Source: CAYXVU01 sp964468725
GTDB taxonomy: Bacteria; Acidobacteriota; Blastocatellia; UBA7656
Assembly: GCA_964468725.1 (NCBI GenBank)
Contig: CAYXVU010000090.1
Location: 1 to 21,910, forward strand
Length of the DNA: 21,910 nucleotides
Direction: 5' to 3'
The position numbers were made by a program, and so were the translations under genes. The notes beneath the pieces are model-generated. The model was not told the origin of the DNA and did not search any database. It saw nothing but the letters and a program-made list of their open reading frames with translations. Position 1 is the first letter of the stretch; every line of letters starts with the position of its first letter. This document shows positions 1 to 7,521 of the stretch, one piece after another.

Positions 1-1
1 C

Positions 2-463
2 ATCATGCCAACGGGGGGAGACCCAGGTTATGCCGGAGACGAGATCTTCGCCTCCTTGCGCGAGTATGCCCGCCGCACCCAAAGCGGTCGCGCGGTGAGT
101 GATAACAAAGGCTTTCGCGTCCATTTACCCAACCGTGAATCCTTCAGTCCCGACGCTGCGTTTTATGTGGGGCCGAATCCGGGAATGAAGTTTTATGAAG
201 GCGCTCCCGTCTTTGCCGTCGAAGTTCGTAGCGAAAACGACTACGGCGCAGAAGCTGAACGGGCAATGGCAGATAAACGCGCCGATTACTTTGCTGCCGG
301 AACGCTCGTCGTTTGGGATGTGGATTTGCTCAACGAAGAAGTCATTAAATCCTATGACGCTCGCCAGCCCGAACAACCCGCTCTCTTTCGTCGAGGTGAG
401 TTGGCCCATGCCGAACCGGCTGTGCCCGGTTGGCGAATGGCGGTTGATGATCTGTTTGCTTAA
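2..463 (+). CDS. Uma2 family endonuclease, 5' truncated
   Basis: C-terminal part (about 153 residues) of a Uma2/DUF820 protein, a PD-(D/E)XK-fold family of putative restriction endonucleases common in cyanobacteria and Acidobacteriota; cellular role not established. The frame is open to the window edge. The first Met (position 5) lies inside the conserved M-P-T-G-G segment that normally follows about 30-40 N-terminal residues, so the true start is upstream of the window. Visible family marks are F-S-P-D-A-A-F (active-site Asp), F-A-V-E-V-R-S (the E-x-x motif), the helix with A-D-K-R-A-D-Y-F-A-A-G and the strand V-V-W-D-V-D. It converges on the minus-strand hydrolase ending at 593. I saw no hairpin plus T-run terminator in the 129-bp gap. 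The family call is solid; substrate and biological role cannot be read from the sequence. Confidence 0.88.
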   Translation: MMPTGGDPGYAGDEIFASLREYARRTQSGRAVSDNKGFRVHLPNRESFSPDAAFYVGPNPGMKFYEGAPVFAVEVRSENDYGAEAERAMADKRADYFAAGTLVVWDVDLLNEEVIKSYDARQPEQPALFRRGELAHAEPAVPGWRMAVDDLFA

Positions 464-592
464 ACCGTCTGCCGACTATCCGCAAAGCAGGCATAATCAT
501 TGGCGAAGACTTACGCCGTTCGTTGTGGGGTATTTTTTCTGACGGGCAATGACAAGTCGCAGGCTGACGGTCATGGATTGCTACTCTGAACC

Positions 593-1747
593 TCACTTGT
601 CCATAGCGAATTTTTCGGCGAGTTGTTGAAAGAGTTTGTTGCTGTTGAAATCTTCGCCGGTCTCTGCTTGATTCCAGTGGCGCGCAATCGTCACGTCGCT
701 GGCCGGACAGTGAAAGACCGCCGTTCCCCAAAATCCGGTGTGCCCCCAACAGACATCCGCGCCGATGCGTTTGCGATAGAGTCCCATCGCATAGCTGCGC
801 GCTTCGGCGTTGGTGTTGGTCTGCGGAACCGTCAGCATGATCTTCAAAGTCGAATCTTTGCGAAAGACCTTGCCTTGCAAAAGCAGGCGATAAAACTGCG
901 CCAAGTCTTCGACCGAAGAGACCAACCCGCCGCCGCCGTAGAGATCGAACGAAGGGTCAAACTTCACTGTATCCTCATCGCCTTGATAGGGGTGCGAGAG
1001 TTCTTTCGCGCCCGCCGGAGCCGGTTCCAACGATTCAAAATAGGTTTCATCAAGGCCGAGCTTTTTGAAGTCGAGCAGCATGCGATAGGCTTTCGCCAAA
1101 TCCATCTTGCTGACCTGTTCGATGATTTCGCCGAGCAAGATGTAGCCGGTGTCGGAATAGTGAAACCCTGTACCCGGGTCGAATTGCGGCGTGCCCCATT
1201 TGACGGCTGCCTGCACCTGTTCGAGGCGCGTCCACCGATGTTGCGGGTCAGCAAAAACCGCTTCGCCGTATCGTTCGTCCGCCGCGTAATCGTAAATGCC
1301 GCTGGTGTGATGCAACAGATGGCGTATGGTAATAGCGCCGGTCGCGTATTCGCCCTTGTCGAGCAGTTCGATGTAAGGTTTCGGCAAGTGCTGACGAATG
1401 GAGTCATCGAGTTTGAGTTTGCCGTCTTCGTAGAGCCGCAGAATCACCGCTGCCGTGAAGGTCTTCGTCACGCTGGCGATGCGAAAGAGGTGGTGCGGGT
1501 CGAGCTTGCGCCTGCTTTCGCGGTCAAACAAGCCCGCGGCAAAGCTGGCGTCAAGGCCGAGTTTGGGCGCTTGCACATGCAGCAACTGACCAGGGATGCT
1601 TGAGGCTACCGCGACTTCGTCTTCGAGTACGGTTTGCAGTTCGCCTTTCAAACCGGAAGCCTCAATCGCGTCATTCGGCTTGGCGCGTTGGGCGAGCGCC
1701 AGATTCAAACAGGCGAATAGCAAAAGGACGGCAACAATCGGTTTCAT
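593..1747 (-). CDS. Secreted serine hydrolase, beta-lactamase/class C fold
   Basis: 384-residue protein of the beta-lactamase-related family (PF00144), which includes class C beta-lactamases, DD-peptidases and esterases; the substrate is unknown. The start at 1747 is chosen over an in-frame Met at 1786 because AAGGAG lies 5 bases upstream and because M-K-P-I-V-A-V-L-L-L-F-A-C-L-N-L-A-L-A-Q is a clear signal peptide. Active-site marks are S-V-T-K (SxxK, Ser92 and Lys95), Y-S-D near residue 198 (in place of the usual Y-x-N) and H-T-G near 337 (the K/H-T-G motif). The H-H-T-S-G-I-Y segment near 148 is also typical. It lies 77 bp downstream of the tricorn-like protease on the same strand and is probably the last gene of that operon. 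I expect an esterase or peptidase rather than an antibiotic-resistance enzyme, because of the esterase-like motifs and the neighbours. Confidence 0.9.
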   Translation of the reverse strand: MKPIVAVLLLFACLNLALAQRAKPNDAIEASGLKGELQTVLEDEVAVASSIPGQLLHVQAPKLGLDASFAAGLFDRESRRKLDPHHLFRIASVTKTFTAAVILRLYEDGKLKLDDSIRQHLPKPYIELLDKGEYATGAITIRHLLHHTSGIYDYAADERYGEAVFADPQHRWTRLEQVQAAVKWGTPQFDPGTGFHYSDTGYILLGEIIEQVSKMDLAKAYRMLLDFKKLGLDETYFESLEPAPAGAKELSHPYQGDEDTVKFDPSFDLYGGGGLVSSVEDLAQFYRLLLQGKVFRKDSTLKIMLTVPQTNTNAEARSYAMGLYRKRIGADVCWGHTGFWGTAVFHCPASDVTIARHWNQAETGEDFNSNKLFQQLAEKFAMDK

Positions 1748-1824
1748 GCAGACTCCTTGTCGAAGGGGAGTCCCGTCCGCTTGCATTGGTCAGCCATACG
1801 GACTCGCCCTCCGACAATCCCCCG

Positions 1825-4800
1825 TCACTGCTTCGACGAGACCGCGCGTCCGTTGTGATAATTCGGATACGCGGGCTTCTTCGGTTTCGGCAGCGGGTTC
1901 TTCTTTAACGCCTCTAAGGCGACTTCGACGGCTTTTTCCAGTTGCGGGTCGTGACCGGCGCGCCACAAAGCAGGGTCGAATTCGACTTCGACATCGGGCG
2001 GCGTGCCGAAATTTTCGACATCCCATTCGCCTTGCAGGTTGTAAAAGGCGACGCGCGGCGCGGTCACTTGACCGCCGTCTATCAGGGTCGGGTAATCATA
2101 AATCCCGACCAGTCCGCCCCACGTTCGCTTGCCGACCAGTTGCCCGATTCCGGCTTTGCGAAACAGCCAGGGCATCATATCGCCGCCCGACCCAGCATAC
2201 TCGTTAATGATCATGACTTTCGGCCCGTAAATCGAACCGACCGGCGTAGTGAAGTCTTTGCCTTCGCGCGTCGTCCACATATTCATCAGCGGGCGGCGCA
2301 TATAATCAATGATGTAGTCCGCCGCAAAGCCTCCGCCATTGTAGCGTTCGTCCATCACCGCGCCCTCTTTGTTGATCTGCGAAAAGTAGTAGCGGTTGAA
2401 GTTCGTGTAGCCGCCAAAGGCTGTGTCAGGCAGATAGACATACGCGAGGCGGCCATTGCTGAGTTGATCCACTTTGCGGCGATTGTCTTCAATCCATGCC
2501 AGATTGCGCAGCCCGCCTTCGCTTTCGAGCGGCACGACCGTCACCTCGCGCGCCGCCGTGCCATCGGAATTTGCGCCGACCCGAATGACGACCGATTTGC
2601 CCGCCGTCTGTTCAAAGAACTGATAGACGTTATCGGTTGCGCGAAGCTCTCGCCCATTGACCGCCAATAGGTATTCACCGGCAACAACATTGACGCCGGG
2701 TTGCGTGAGTGGGGCGCGCAGATTGGGATTCCAGTTTTCGCCGTTAAAGACGCGCGCGAAACGATAGCGGCCATTTTCGATGGCGAAATCGCAGCCCAAC
2801 AAGCCGCCTTTGTTCTTCTTCACCTCGGGCAGGTCGCCGCCGAAAATGAAGGTGTGACCGAGCACGGTTTGGCCGAGCATCTCCGTGAACAAGTAATTCA
2901 AATCTTCGCGGTGCGCGACGGCGTCGAGGTAGGGGCGATACATCGTCTCTGCGGCTTTGACATCGAGGCCGTGCAGGTTCGGGTCGTATATGAAGTCGCG
3001 TTGAATGCGCCAAGCCTCTCTATACATCTGTTGCCATTCGGCGCGCGGGTCAACGTGAACTTCGACTTCGCTGAGGTTGAGCAGGCCTTGACCGGGTTGA
3101 ATGGGCAGGCTGGTCGAATTGATAAACCAGACAGGCCCCATGCGATAGAGCATCTTCTCGCCGTTGGCCGAGACGGTGAAGGCGGTGAGGTTATCGAGCA
3201 CCTTTTCGACTTTGCGTTTTTCAAGATCGAACTTGTAGGCTGTCGCACCTGCGCCGCTCAACAGTGCGGCGATGCTCGTCGAATTTTCCAGCAGGTAAAA
3301 GACGCCGCTCTTGGCCGTCACCAACCCCGCATATTCGCGCGCCGGAATGGGTAACGGCAAAATGCGCTGACTGATGTTATCAGCATCAATAGTGACGGCG
3401 ACCTCTTCTTTTTTCGGCGGCGTAGGCGGCGCGTCTTTCTTCTCTTCGGCGATCTTCTCTTCGTCGCTTTGCGGCGCAAGCGGCGAGGGCAAATCTTTTC
3501 TCAAAACGATGACGTAGACGCTGCGGCTGATGGGGCGATTGAAGCTCGACAGATCGAGCCAGCCCGTCGTCGGCCCCGCATCGGTGCTGGCGGTGAAATA
3601 GATGTACTTGCCATTCTTATCGAAGGCCGCATAGCGCGCATCGCTCATCCCATCGGTCAATTGCACGGCTTTGCCCGTGTCGAGCGCGTAGGCGAAGACC
3701 ACGTTCAGACGGTTATCGAGTTGTCGCGTGTAGGCAAGCCATTTGCTATCGGGCGACCACGACGGGTCGAAAGCCCGCCAGGGACTTTCATAGGTGTTGG
3801 TGTCAACCTTGACCGGCGTGCCCTTTTCGATGTCAATGTACCAGAGGTTCAAACGCTTGTCGGTGTAAGCGATCTTCTTCGAATCGGGCGACCACACCGG
3901 CGCATAAAAGAAAGAGGGCGGCGTGCCGAGGCTGAGTTTTTTGACTTCGCCCATGCCCGATTGTTCCCGCAAGTGTAAAGCGTATTCACCCGACTCATCC
4001 GACANNNNNNNNNNAGTAGGCAATCCATCTGCCATCGGGCGACCACGACGGGTCGCGGTCGGCAACCCCGGAGGAATTGGTCAGGTTGCGCGCATTGCCT
4101 TTCTCTGCGGGCACGCTGATGATCTCGCCACGCGCTTCGAAGAGGGCGCGCACGCCGGTCGGCGACAGCGCCGCGTTGGTGATGTTGGCCGCCGCTTTGA
4201 CGAATTTCGGGCGCACGCCGGGCAGATCGCCTGCCAAAGTGATGGCCAGCTTTTTACTCTTGCCGGAGTTGAGATCATAGAGGTGCAAGGAGCCGAACTG
4301 TTCATAGACAATCGCGCCTGCGCCTGCCGATGCCGATTTGATGTCAAAGCCATTATTGCGAATCAACTCCGTGACCTGCTTCGATGACGTATCGTAAGCG
4401 AACAGCGTCACCGCGCCATTGCGGTCAGAGAGAAAGTAAATCTTGTTGCCGACCCACATCGGGTGCGAATCGTTCGAATTGTCGCGGGGCAGTTTTTCGA
4501 TGCTCGAATCAGCCAGCTTCGCAATCCAAATCGGCGTCGTCTGCCCGCCGCGATACTTCTTCCACGCCTGCTGCCACTGCATGGTTGGCACGTAGGCCAT
4601 TCGCGCCCCATCTGCCGAATAGGAAGCCTGCACGCCCATTGGCAAGGGCAGTTCGGTCGGGTGGCTGCCATCGGCGGCGATGGTGAACAGGCGCGGCACG
4701 GGATAGGGACTGTTGCGCCATGACCGAAAGATGATCTGTTTCCCATCCGGCGTCCAACCGACGACCAAATCTTCACCGGGGTGATAGGTCAACCGTTTGG

Positions 4801-5095
4801 GCACGCCGCCAGTTGCCGGTACGACGTACACATCCTCTTCGCCTTCATACTCGCCGGTAAAGGCGATGAGCTTGCCATCCGGCGAAAACCTGGGATCGGT
4901 TTCGAAACCGGCGGCGGTCGTCAAGCGTTTGGCTTCGCCGCCCGCCCGCGCCACAATCCATAAATCGCCTGCATACGAGAAGACGATGTCGGTCTGACTG
5001 ATGGTCGGTTTTTGAAAGAGCGTCGGCCTGTCTTGCGCGAAACCGATCACAGCGGTGCAGAGCAAAAACGCAATGGCTAAACTTGTTTTCAACAT
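1825..5095 (-). CDS. Tricorn-like S41 family peptidase with TolB/PD40 propeller, split by an assembly gap
   Basis: Large exported serine peptidase of the tricorn-protease-like S41 family. Residues 1-21 are a signal peptide. TolB-like WD40/PD40 blades (S-P-D-G-K/R, W-S-P-D-S-K) fill roughly 30-520, and a Lys/Glu/Pro-rich linker lies near 540-565. After it come the tricorn core, a PDZ-like segment near 775-860 and the S41 catalytic domain. Candidate catalytic residues are His744 (L-G-H-T-F), Ser966 (A-G-S-G-G-D) and Glu1024 (V-E-N-F-G-T-P-P-D), close to the H746/S965/E1023 numbering of archaeal tricorn. The start at 5095 has GAAGGAG 8 bases upstream. Ten Ns at 4005-4014 break the frame as written. 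Joining the flanks directly gives W-I-A-Y-L-S-D-E-S-G-E-Y, a normal propeller motif, and a length of 3261 bases, exactly 1087 codons. I therefore call one intact gene with an artificial gap. It is 41 bp downstream of the Fes-like esterase. Its likely role is degradation of peptides in the periplasm. Confidence 0.93.
4005..4014. other. 10-N assembly gap inside the S41 peptidase gene
   Basis: Ten undetermined bases. On the minus strand the left flank ends ...GCC TAC T and the right flank begins TG TCG GAT GAG. Direct joining gives codons TAC-TTG-TCG-GAT-GAG (Y-L-S-D-E) and keeps the frame. The run of ten shifts it by one, so the N count is a placeholder rather than a measured length. Confidence 0.95.
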
Positions 5096-5136
5096 GGTGA
5101 ATTCTCCTTCAATAATTGCCTGACGGGTTAGGCCAT

Positions 5137-6492
5137 TTATTTCGCTTTGGCTCGGCCTTTCGCGTTCGTTTGGCCGAGCAGATAGATTAAACCGTCTGAG
5201 AGGGTGCCGCGCCAATTGAGATATTCGTGCCCGCCGTTGAATTCGGCATACTGCACAGCGTAGCCTTTGATCCGCAAAATGTCGCGTAGGTGGCGATTGG
5301 TGACGACCATCGTCGGCCCGTCGCCGGGCGTTGGACCGATTTCCATCAAACCGACATCCATATAAATTTTGAGCGGCAGTCGCGGACTGGCTCCGACCTG
5401 ACGTGTCAACCATTCGTGTTCGCCTTCGGGATTGTCTTCCGGTCGCCACCAGTATGACCCAGATTGGGATAGTACGTTGCCGAAGACCTTCGAGTGACGA
5501 AAACCTGCCCACATCGAAGCCAGTCCGCCGTAGCTGGAACCGGCTACCACCGTCTGTTTCGGGTCTGCAGTAACGTGATAATTCTGTCGCATCCAGGGGA
5601 CAAGCTCTTTGGCTAAGAAATCGGCAAACGGCGCGTGACAAGGCAACTCCACGTTGCGACTGGTCTGCGTCGGGTTGTCAATAATGACCGCGACGAGCGG
5701 CGGAATCTTCGCTTCCGCAATCAGATTGTCGAGAATGATCGGCGTCGGCACCAGCGCAATGTAGGCCATGCCATCGAAGATGACAAGCAGACCATAGGGC
5801 TTGCCCGAAGTTTGATAACTGGGCGGCGTGTAAACCCATGCCTTACGCTCATTGTTCAAAATCGCGCTCTTGATCTTCTTCTCTTCCACCTTGCCCACGG
5901 GCGCGTCGGCGCGTTTGATGGTGTAGGGTTGCGGCGGCGCGTCGGGCAATTCGGCCAGCGATGATGTCAGCAACCCTTGCGACATCTTGTGCGGATTGAA
6001 TGGGTCAGGCTTGAAGGTCGAGACGCGTTGCACCATCGCTTTCATATCGCCGGGTTTGAGGTCTCGAAACGGCACTAGTGAATCGTTCGGCGACAGGCTA
6101 TACGTGAAGCGCGCATCGCTGCGAATTTTGTAGGTGCGAAACCATAGATCGGTGTCGAGCAAGCGCGCCAGGTGATTTTTCGAGACGTCAAAACCGCCCG
6201 CCCCGCCAAAGATCACGACGTGGCGCGTCTCTTCTTTGGCACGCCATACGAACGTAACCAGCCGATAGTGAGTATCGTCGGTGACCGGTTCGATTAGCGG
6301 CGTCGTCTGTTTGGCCATCTCTTGCCAGAAGCTCTCCAGCGCGGCGCGATTGCCCGCTTCGATCTCTCTCTTTAATGCTTGCAGGCGCGGGCTGCTCAGT
6401 TCGTCATCGGCTGCTGCCTGCGAAGCCAAGAAGGCAAAAGCTGCACCGGCCAGAACCAGCGCCAGCATGATGATTGCGATACGGTTTTTCAT
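5137..6492 (-). CDS. Secreted Fes-like (enterochelin esterase-type) alpha/beta hydrolase
   Basis: 451-residue esterase with the two-part layout of enterochelin esterase. Residues 1-28 form a signal peptide (A-F-L-A-S-Q-A-A-A). Residues about 30-185 resemble the Fes N-terminal domain (E-S-F-W, T-P-L-I-E-P, V-T-F-V-W-R). Residues about 205-440 are an esterase D-type alpha/beta hydrolase. The nucleophile elbow is G-S-S-Y-G, with Ser320 as nucleophile and His422 (G-G-H-E-Y-L-N-W-R) as the candidate catalytic His. Classical Fes hydrolyses ferric enterobactin in the cytoplasm. This protein is exported and has no siderophore or TonB genes beside it in the window, so the substrate may instead be another ester or peptide. 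The start at 6492 is preceded by GAGAGGA about 10 bases upstream. It sits 41 bp before the tricorn-like protease and 49 bp after the GNAT gene, all on the minus strand. Confidence 0.88.
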   Translation of the reverse strand: MKNRIAIIMLALVLAGAAFAFLASQAAADDELSSPRLQALKREIEAGNRAALESFWQEMAKQTTPLIEPVTDDTHYRLVTFVWRAKEETRHVVIFGGAGGFDVSKNHLARLLDTDLWFRTYKIRSDARFTYSLSPNDSLVPFRDLKPGDMKAMVQRVSTFKPDPFNPHKMSQGLLTSSLAELPDAPPQPYTIKRADAPVGKVEEKKIKSAILNNERKAWVYTPPSYQTSGKPYGLLVIFDGMAYIALVPTPIILDNLIAEAKIPPLVAVIIDNPTQTSRNVELPCHAPFADFLAKELVPWMRQNYHVTADPKQTVVAGSSYGGLASMWAGFRHSKVFGNVLSQSGSYWWRPEDNPEGEHEWLTRQVGASPRLPLKIYMDVGLMEIGPTPGDGPTMVVTNRHLRDILRIKGYAVQYAEFNGGHEYLNWRGTLSDGLIYLLGQTNAKGRAKAK

Positions 6493-6541
6493 GTGATGAT
6501 CGTCCTCTCAATTCAATGCAAAAATTTGCTACCGGGCTGAA

Positions 6542-7084
6542 TCAAATCACTTTTGCCATGCGAAGGATGGGCAACGTCTCGCCATCGGGCATCGCGGCTG
6601 CGATGGGTTCGACCGCTTCATATCCGCAGGCCGCGTAGAGCGGCACACCGGGTAAGGTCGCGGCCATCTCCATACGTGTAAATCCCGCGCGCCGCGCCGC
6701 CTCTTCGCAAGCAGCGATGATCTGCCGCCCGATGCCGCGCCGCGCCCAGTCGGGATGCACAAAAAAAGCGCGAATGCGCGCCGCATCAGTTGCCGGATCA
6801 AGCAAACCGTCTTCGCCCATTTCGTCTTTCATCTGATCGCCGCCAAATAACGTTTTGCGCTGGCTCCAACCGCCGCAGCCGACGATTTGACCTTCCGCTA
6901 CAGCGACGAAATAGGTGCGGTCGGCAATTAGTTGCGTATCCACGCCGAAGATGTGAACGAGTGCGCTTTCGATCTGTTGCGGCGTGTAATAGCCGATGCT
7001 CAACCGCCTGACCGAAGCTTCGATGAGGCGTTCGAGCGCCGGGCGCTCAACCAATGTTGCCGGACGAATTTCTATCGCCATCAT
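6542..7084 (-). CDS. GNAT family N-acetyltransferase
   Basis: 180-residue single-domain GCN5-related acetyltransferase, cytoplasmic, acceptor unknown. The acetyl-CoA binding loop is R-R-G-I-G-R (residues 115-120), preceded by the strand I-R-A-F-F-V-H-P-D-W-A. The C-terminal P-L-Y-A-A-C-G-Y-E-A-V-E (148-159) is the usual L-Y-x-x-x-G-F/Y motif. Two adjacent ATG codons (7084 and 7081) are possible starts. AGAGG lies immediately upstream and gives better spacing to the second, so translation may begin at 7081. It is the first gene of the minus-strand set and is followed after 49 bp by the Fes-like esterase. It is the only member of that set without a signal peptide, so its link to the others may be positional only. 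Confidence 0.9.
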   Translation of the reverse strand: MMAIEIRPATLVERPALERLIEASVRRLSIGYYTPQQIESALVHIFGVDTQLIADRTYFVAVAEGQIVGCGGWSQRKTLFGGDQMKDEMGEDGLLDPATDAARIRAFFVHPDWARRGIGRQIIAACEEAARRAGFTRMEMAATLPGVPLYAACGYEAVEPIAAAMPDGETLPILRMAKVI

Positions 7085-7277
7085 ATCCTCTGACCGTTAC
7101 GCACGAAGCCATGAGAAAGGCACGGGCATTCAGGAACCCCCTTAAGAGCGAACCGCTAAACGATTAGTTTTGGCGCGCAGAGAGACTTATGATGATCGCA
7201 GAGCTTTTACCATAGCCCTTCATGTTTTTTCAATCGGCGGCAATGAGTTGGGAGAGGGTCAATTACGCTTGTACAAA

Positions 7278-7321
7278 GTCAGGGGGTTCGCCACTCAGCG
7301 GCCTTGAGGGGAAACCCTGAC
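7278..7321 (+). repeat. Nested hairpin in the leader region
   Basis: Outer arms GTCAGGG (7278-7284) and CCCTGAC (7315-7321) pair over 7 bp. Between them CTCA and TGAG form a small inner stem around a loop of about 7 bases. No T-run follows, so it is not a standard intrinsic terminator. It could be a structured RNA, a protein-binding dyad or a dispersed repeat. Confidence 0.45.
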
Positions 7322-7341
7322 AGAGATGAACACCCAATTGG

Positions 7342-7393
7342 GCGGATGAGCACGGAGACGCCCAACGAAGCCGCGAAAATCCGTCTCATCCGC
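7342..7393 (+). repeat. Inverted repeat with two competing left arms
   Basis: GCGGATGAG (7342-7350) is the exact reverse complement of CTCATCCGC (7385-7393). GAGACG (7355-7360) is the exact reverse complement of CGTCTC (7382-7387), which overlaps the same right arm. The two pairings therefore exclude each other in part. The right arm also lies in a run of three ATCCG units spaced 9 and 10 bases apart. Confidence 0.45.
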
Positions 7394-7509
7394 GATTATC
7401 CGGGTTCTCTGTCTCTTCTATCAGCCCTGCCGAATAACAGACAGAATGTCTCGGCTCTGCTTTTGACTTGCATGTCCGAAAACGGCGAGAAAAGGTGTGC
7501 AGCACCCGC

Positions 7510-7515
7510 TATACT
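7510..7515 (+). promoter_or_regulatory. Candidate -10 box for a leaderless Ada/AlkA transcript
   Basis: TATACT matches the sigma-70 -10 consensus in 5 of 6 positions and ends 6 bases before the ATG at 7522, so the predicted transcript start falls on or next to the start codon. No Shine-Dalgarno sequence lies at normal spacing. The -35 position (about 7487-7492, GAGAAA) is poor, as expected for a promoter that needs an activator such as the Ada-type protein itself. No clear Ada box was recognised. Confidence 0.4.
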
Positions 7516-7521
7516 CGCGTT

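Larger units (their letters stand above)
7085..7521. other. Divergent intergenic region with inverted repeats
   Basis: 437 bp between the divergent GNAT and Ada/AlkA genes. It holds a nested hairpin (7278-7321), an inverted repeat with competing pairings (7342-7393), three ATCCG units (7379, 7388, 7398) and a -10-like TATACT just before 7522. The 73-codon plus-strand frame from 7304 has no ribosome binding site and no recognisable protein, so I treat it as non-coding. I could not pick a convincing promoter for the minus-strand operon. Confidence 0.6.

Noticed and set aside
464..592. Possible terminator between the convergent Uma2 and serine hydrolase genes
   Set aside because: No G+C-rich hairpin with a following T-run could be found by eye; the only T-run (near 533) lacks a stem before it.
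623..1603. 326-codon plus-strand open frame opposite the serine hydrolase
   Set aside because: The minus-strand protein has a signal peptide and S-V-T-K, Y-S-D and H-T-G motifs in the right order. The plus-strand translation is Arg/Phe/Val-rich without domains or a ribosome binding site. It is a shadow of codon bias.
2701..3354. 217-codon plus-strand frame opposite the tricorn-like protease (with similar ones at 1942-2670 and 3469-3978)
   Set aside because: These lie opposite well-supported catalytic and propeller sequence and resemble no protein. They are mirror frames of G+C-rich codons.
7494..7506. Short dyad GGTG-TGCAG-CACC upstream of the Ada/AlkA gene as an operator
   Set aside because: Arms are only 4 bp and do not match a known Ada box; chance is a sufficient explanation.
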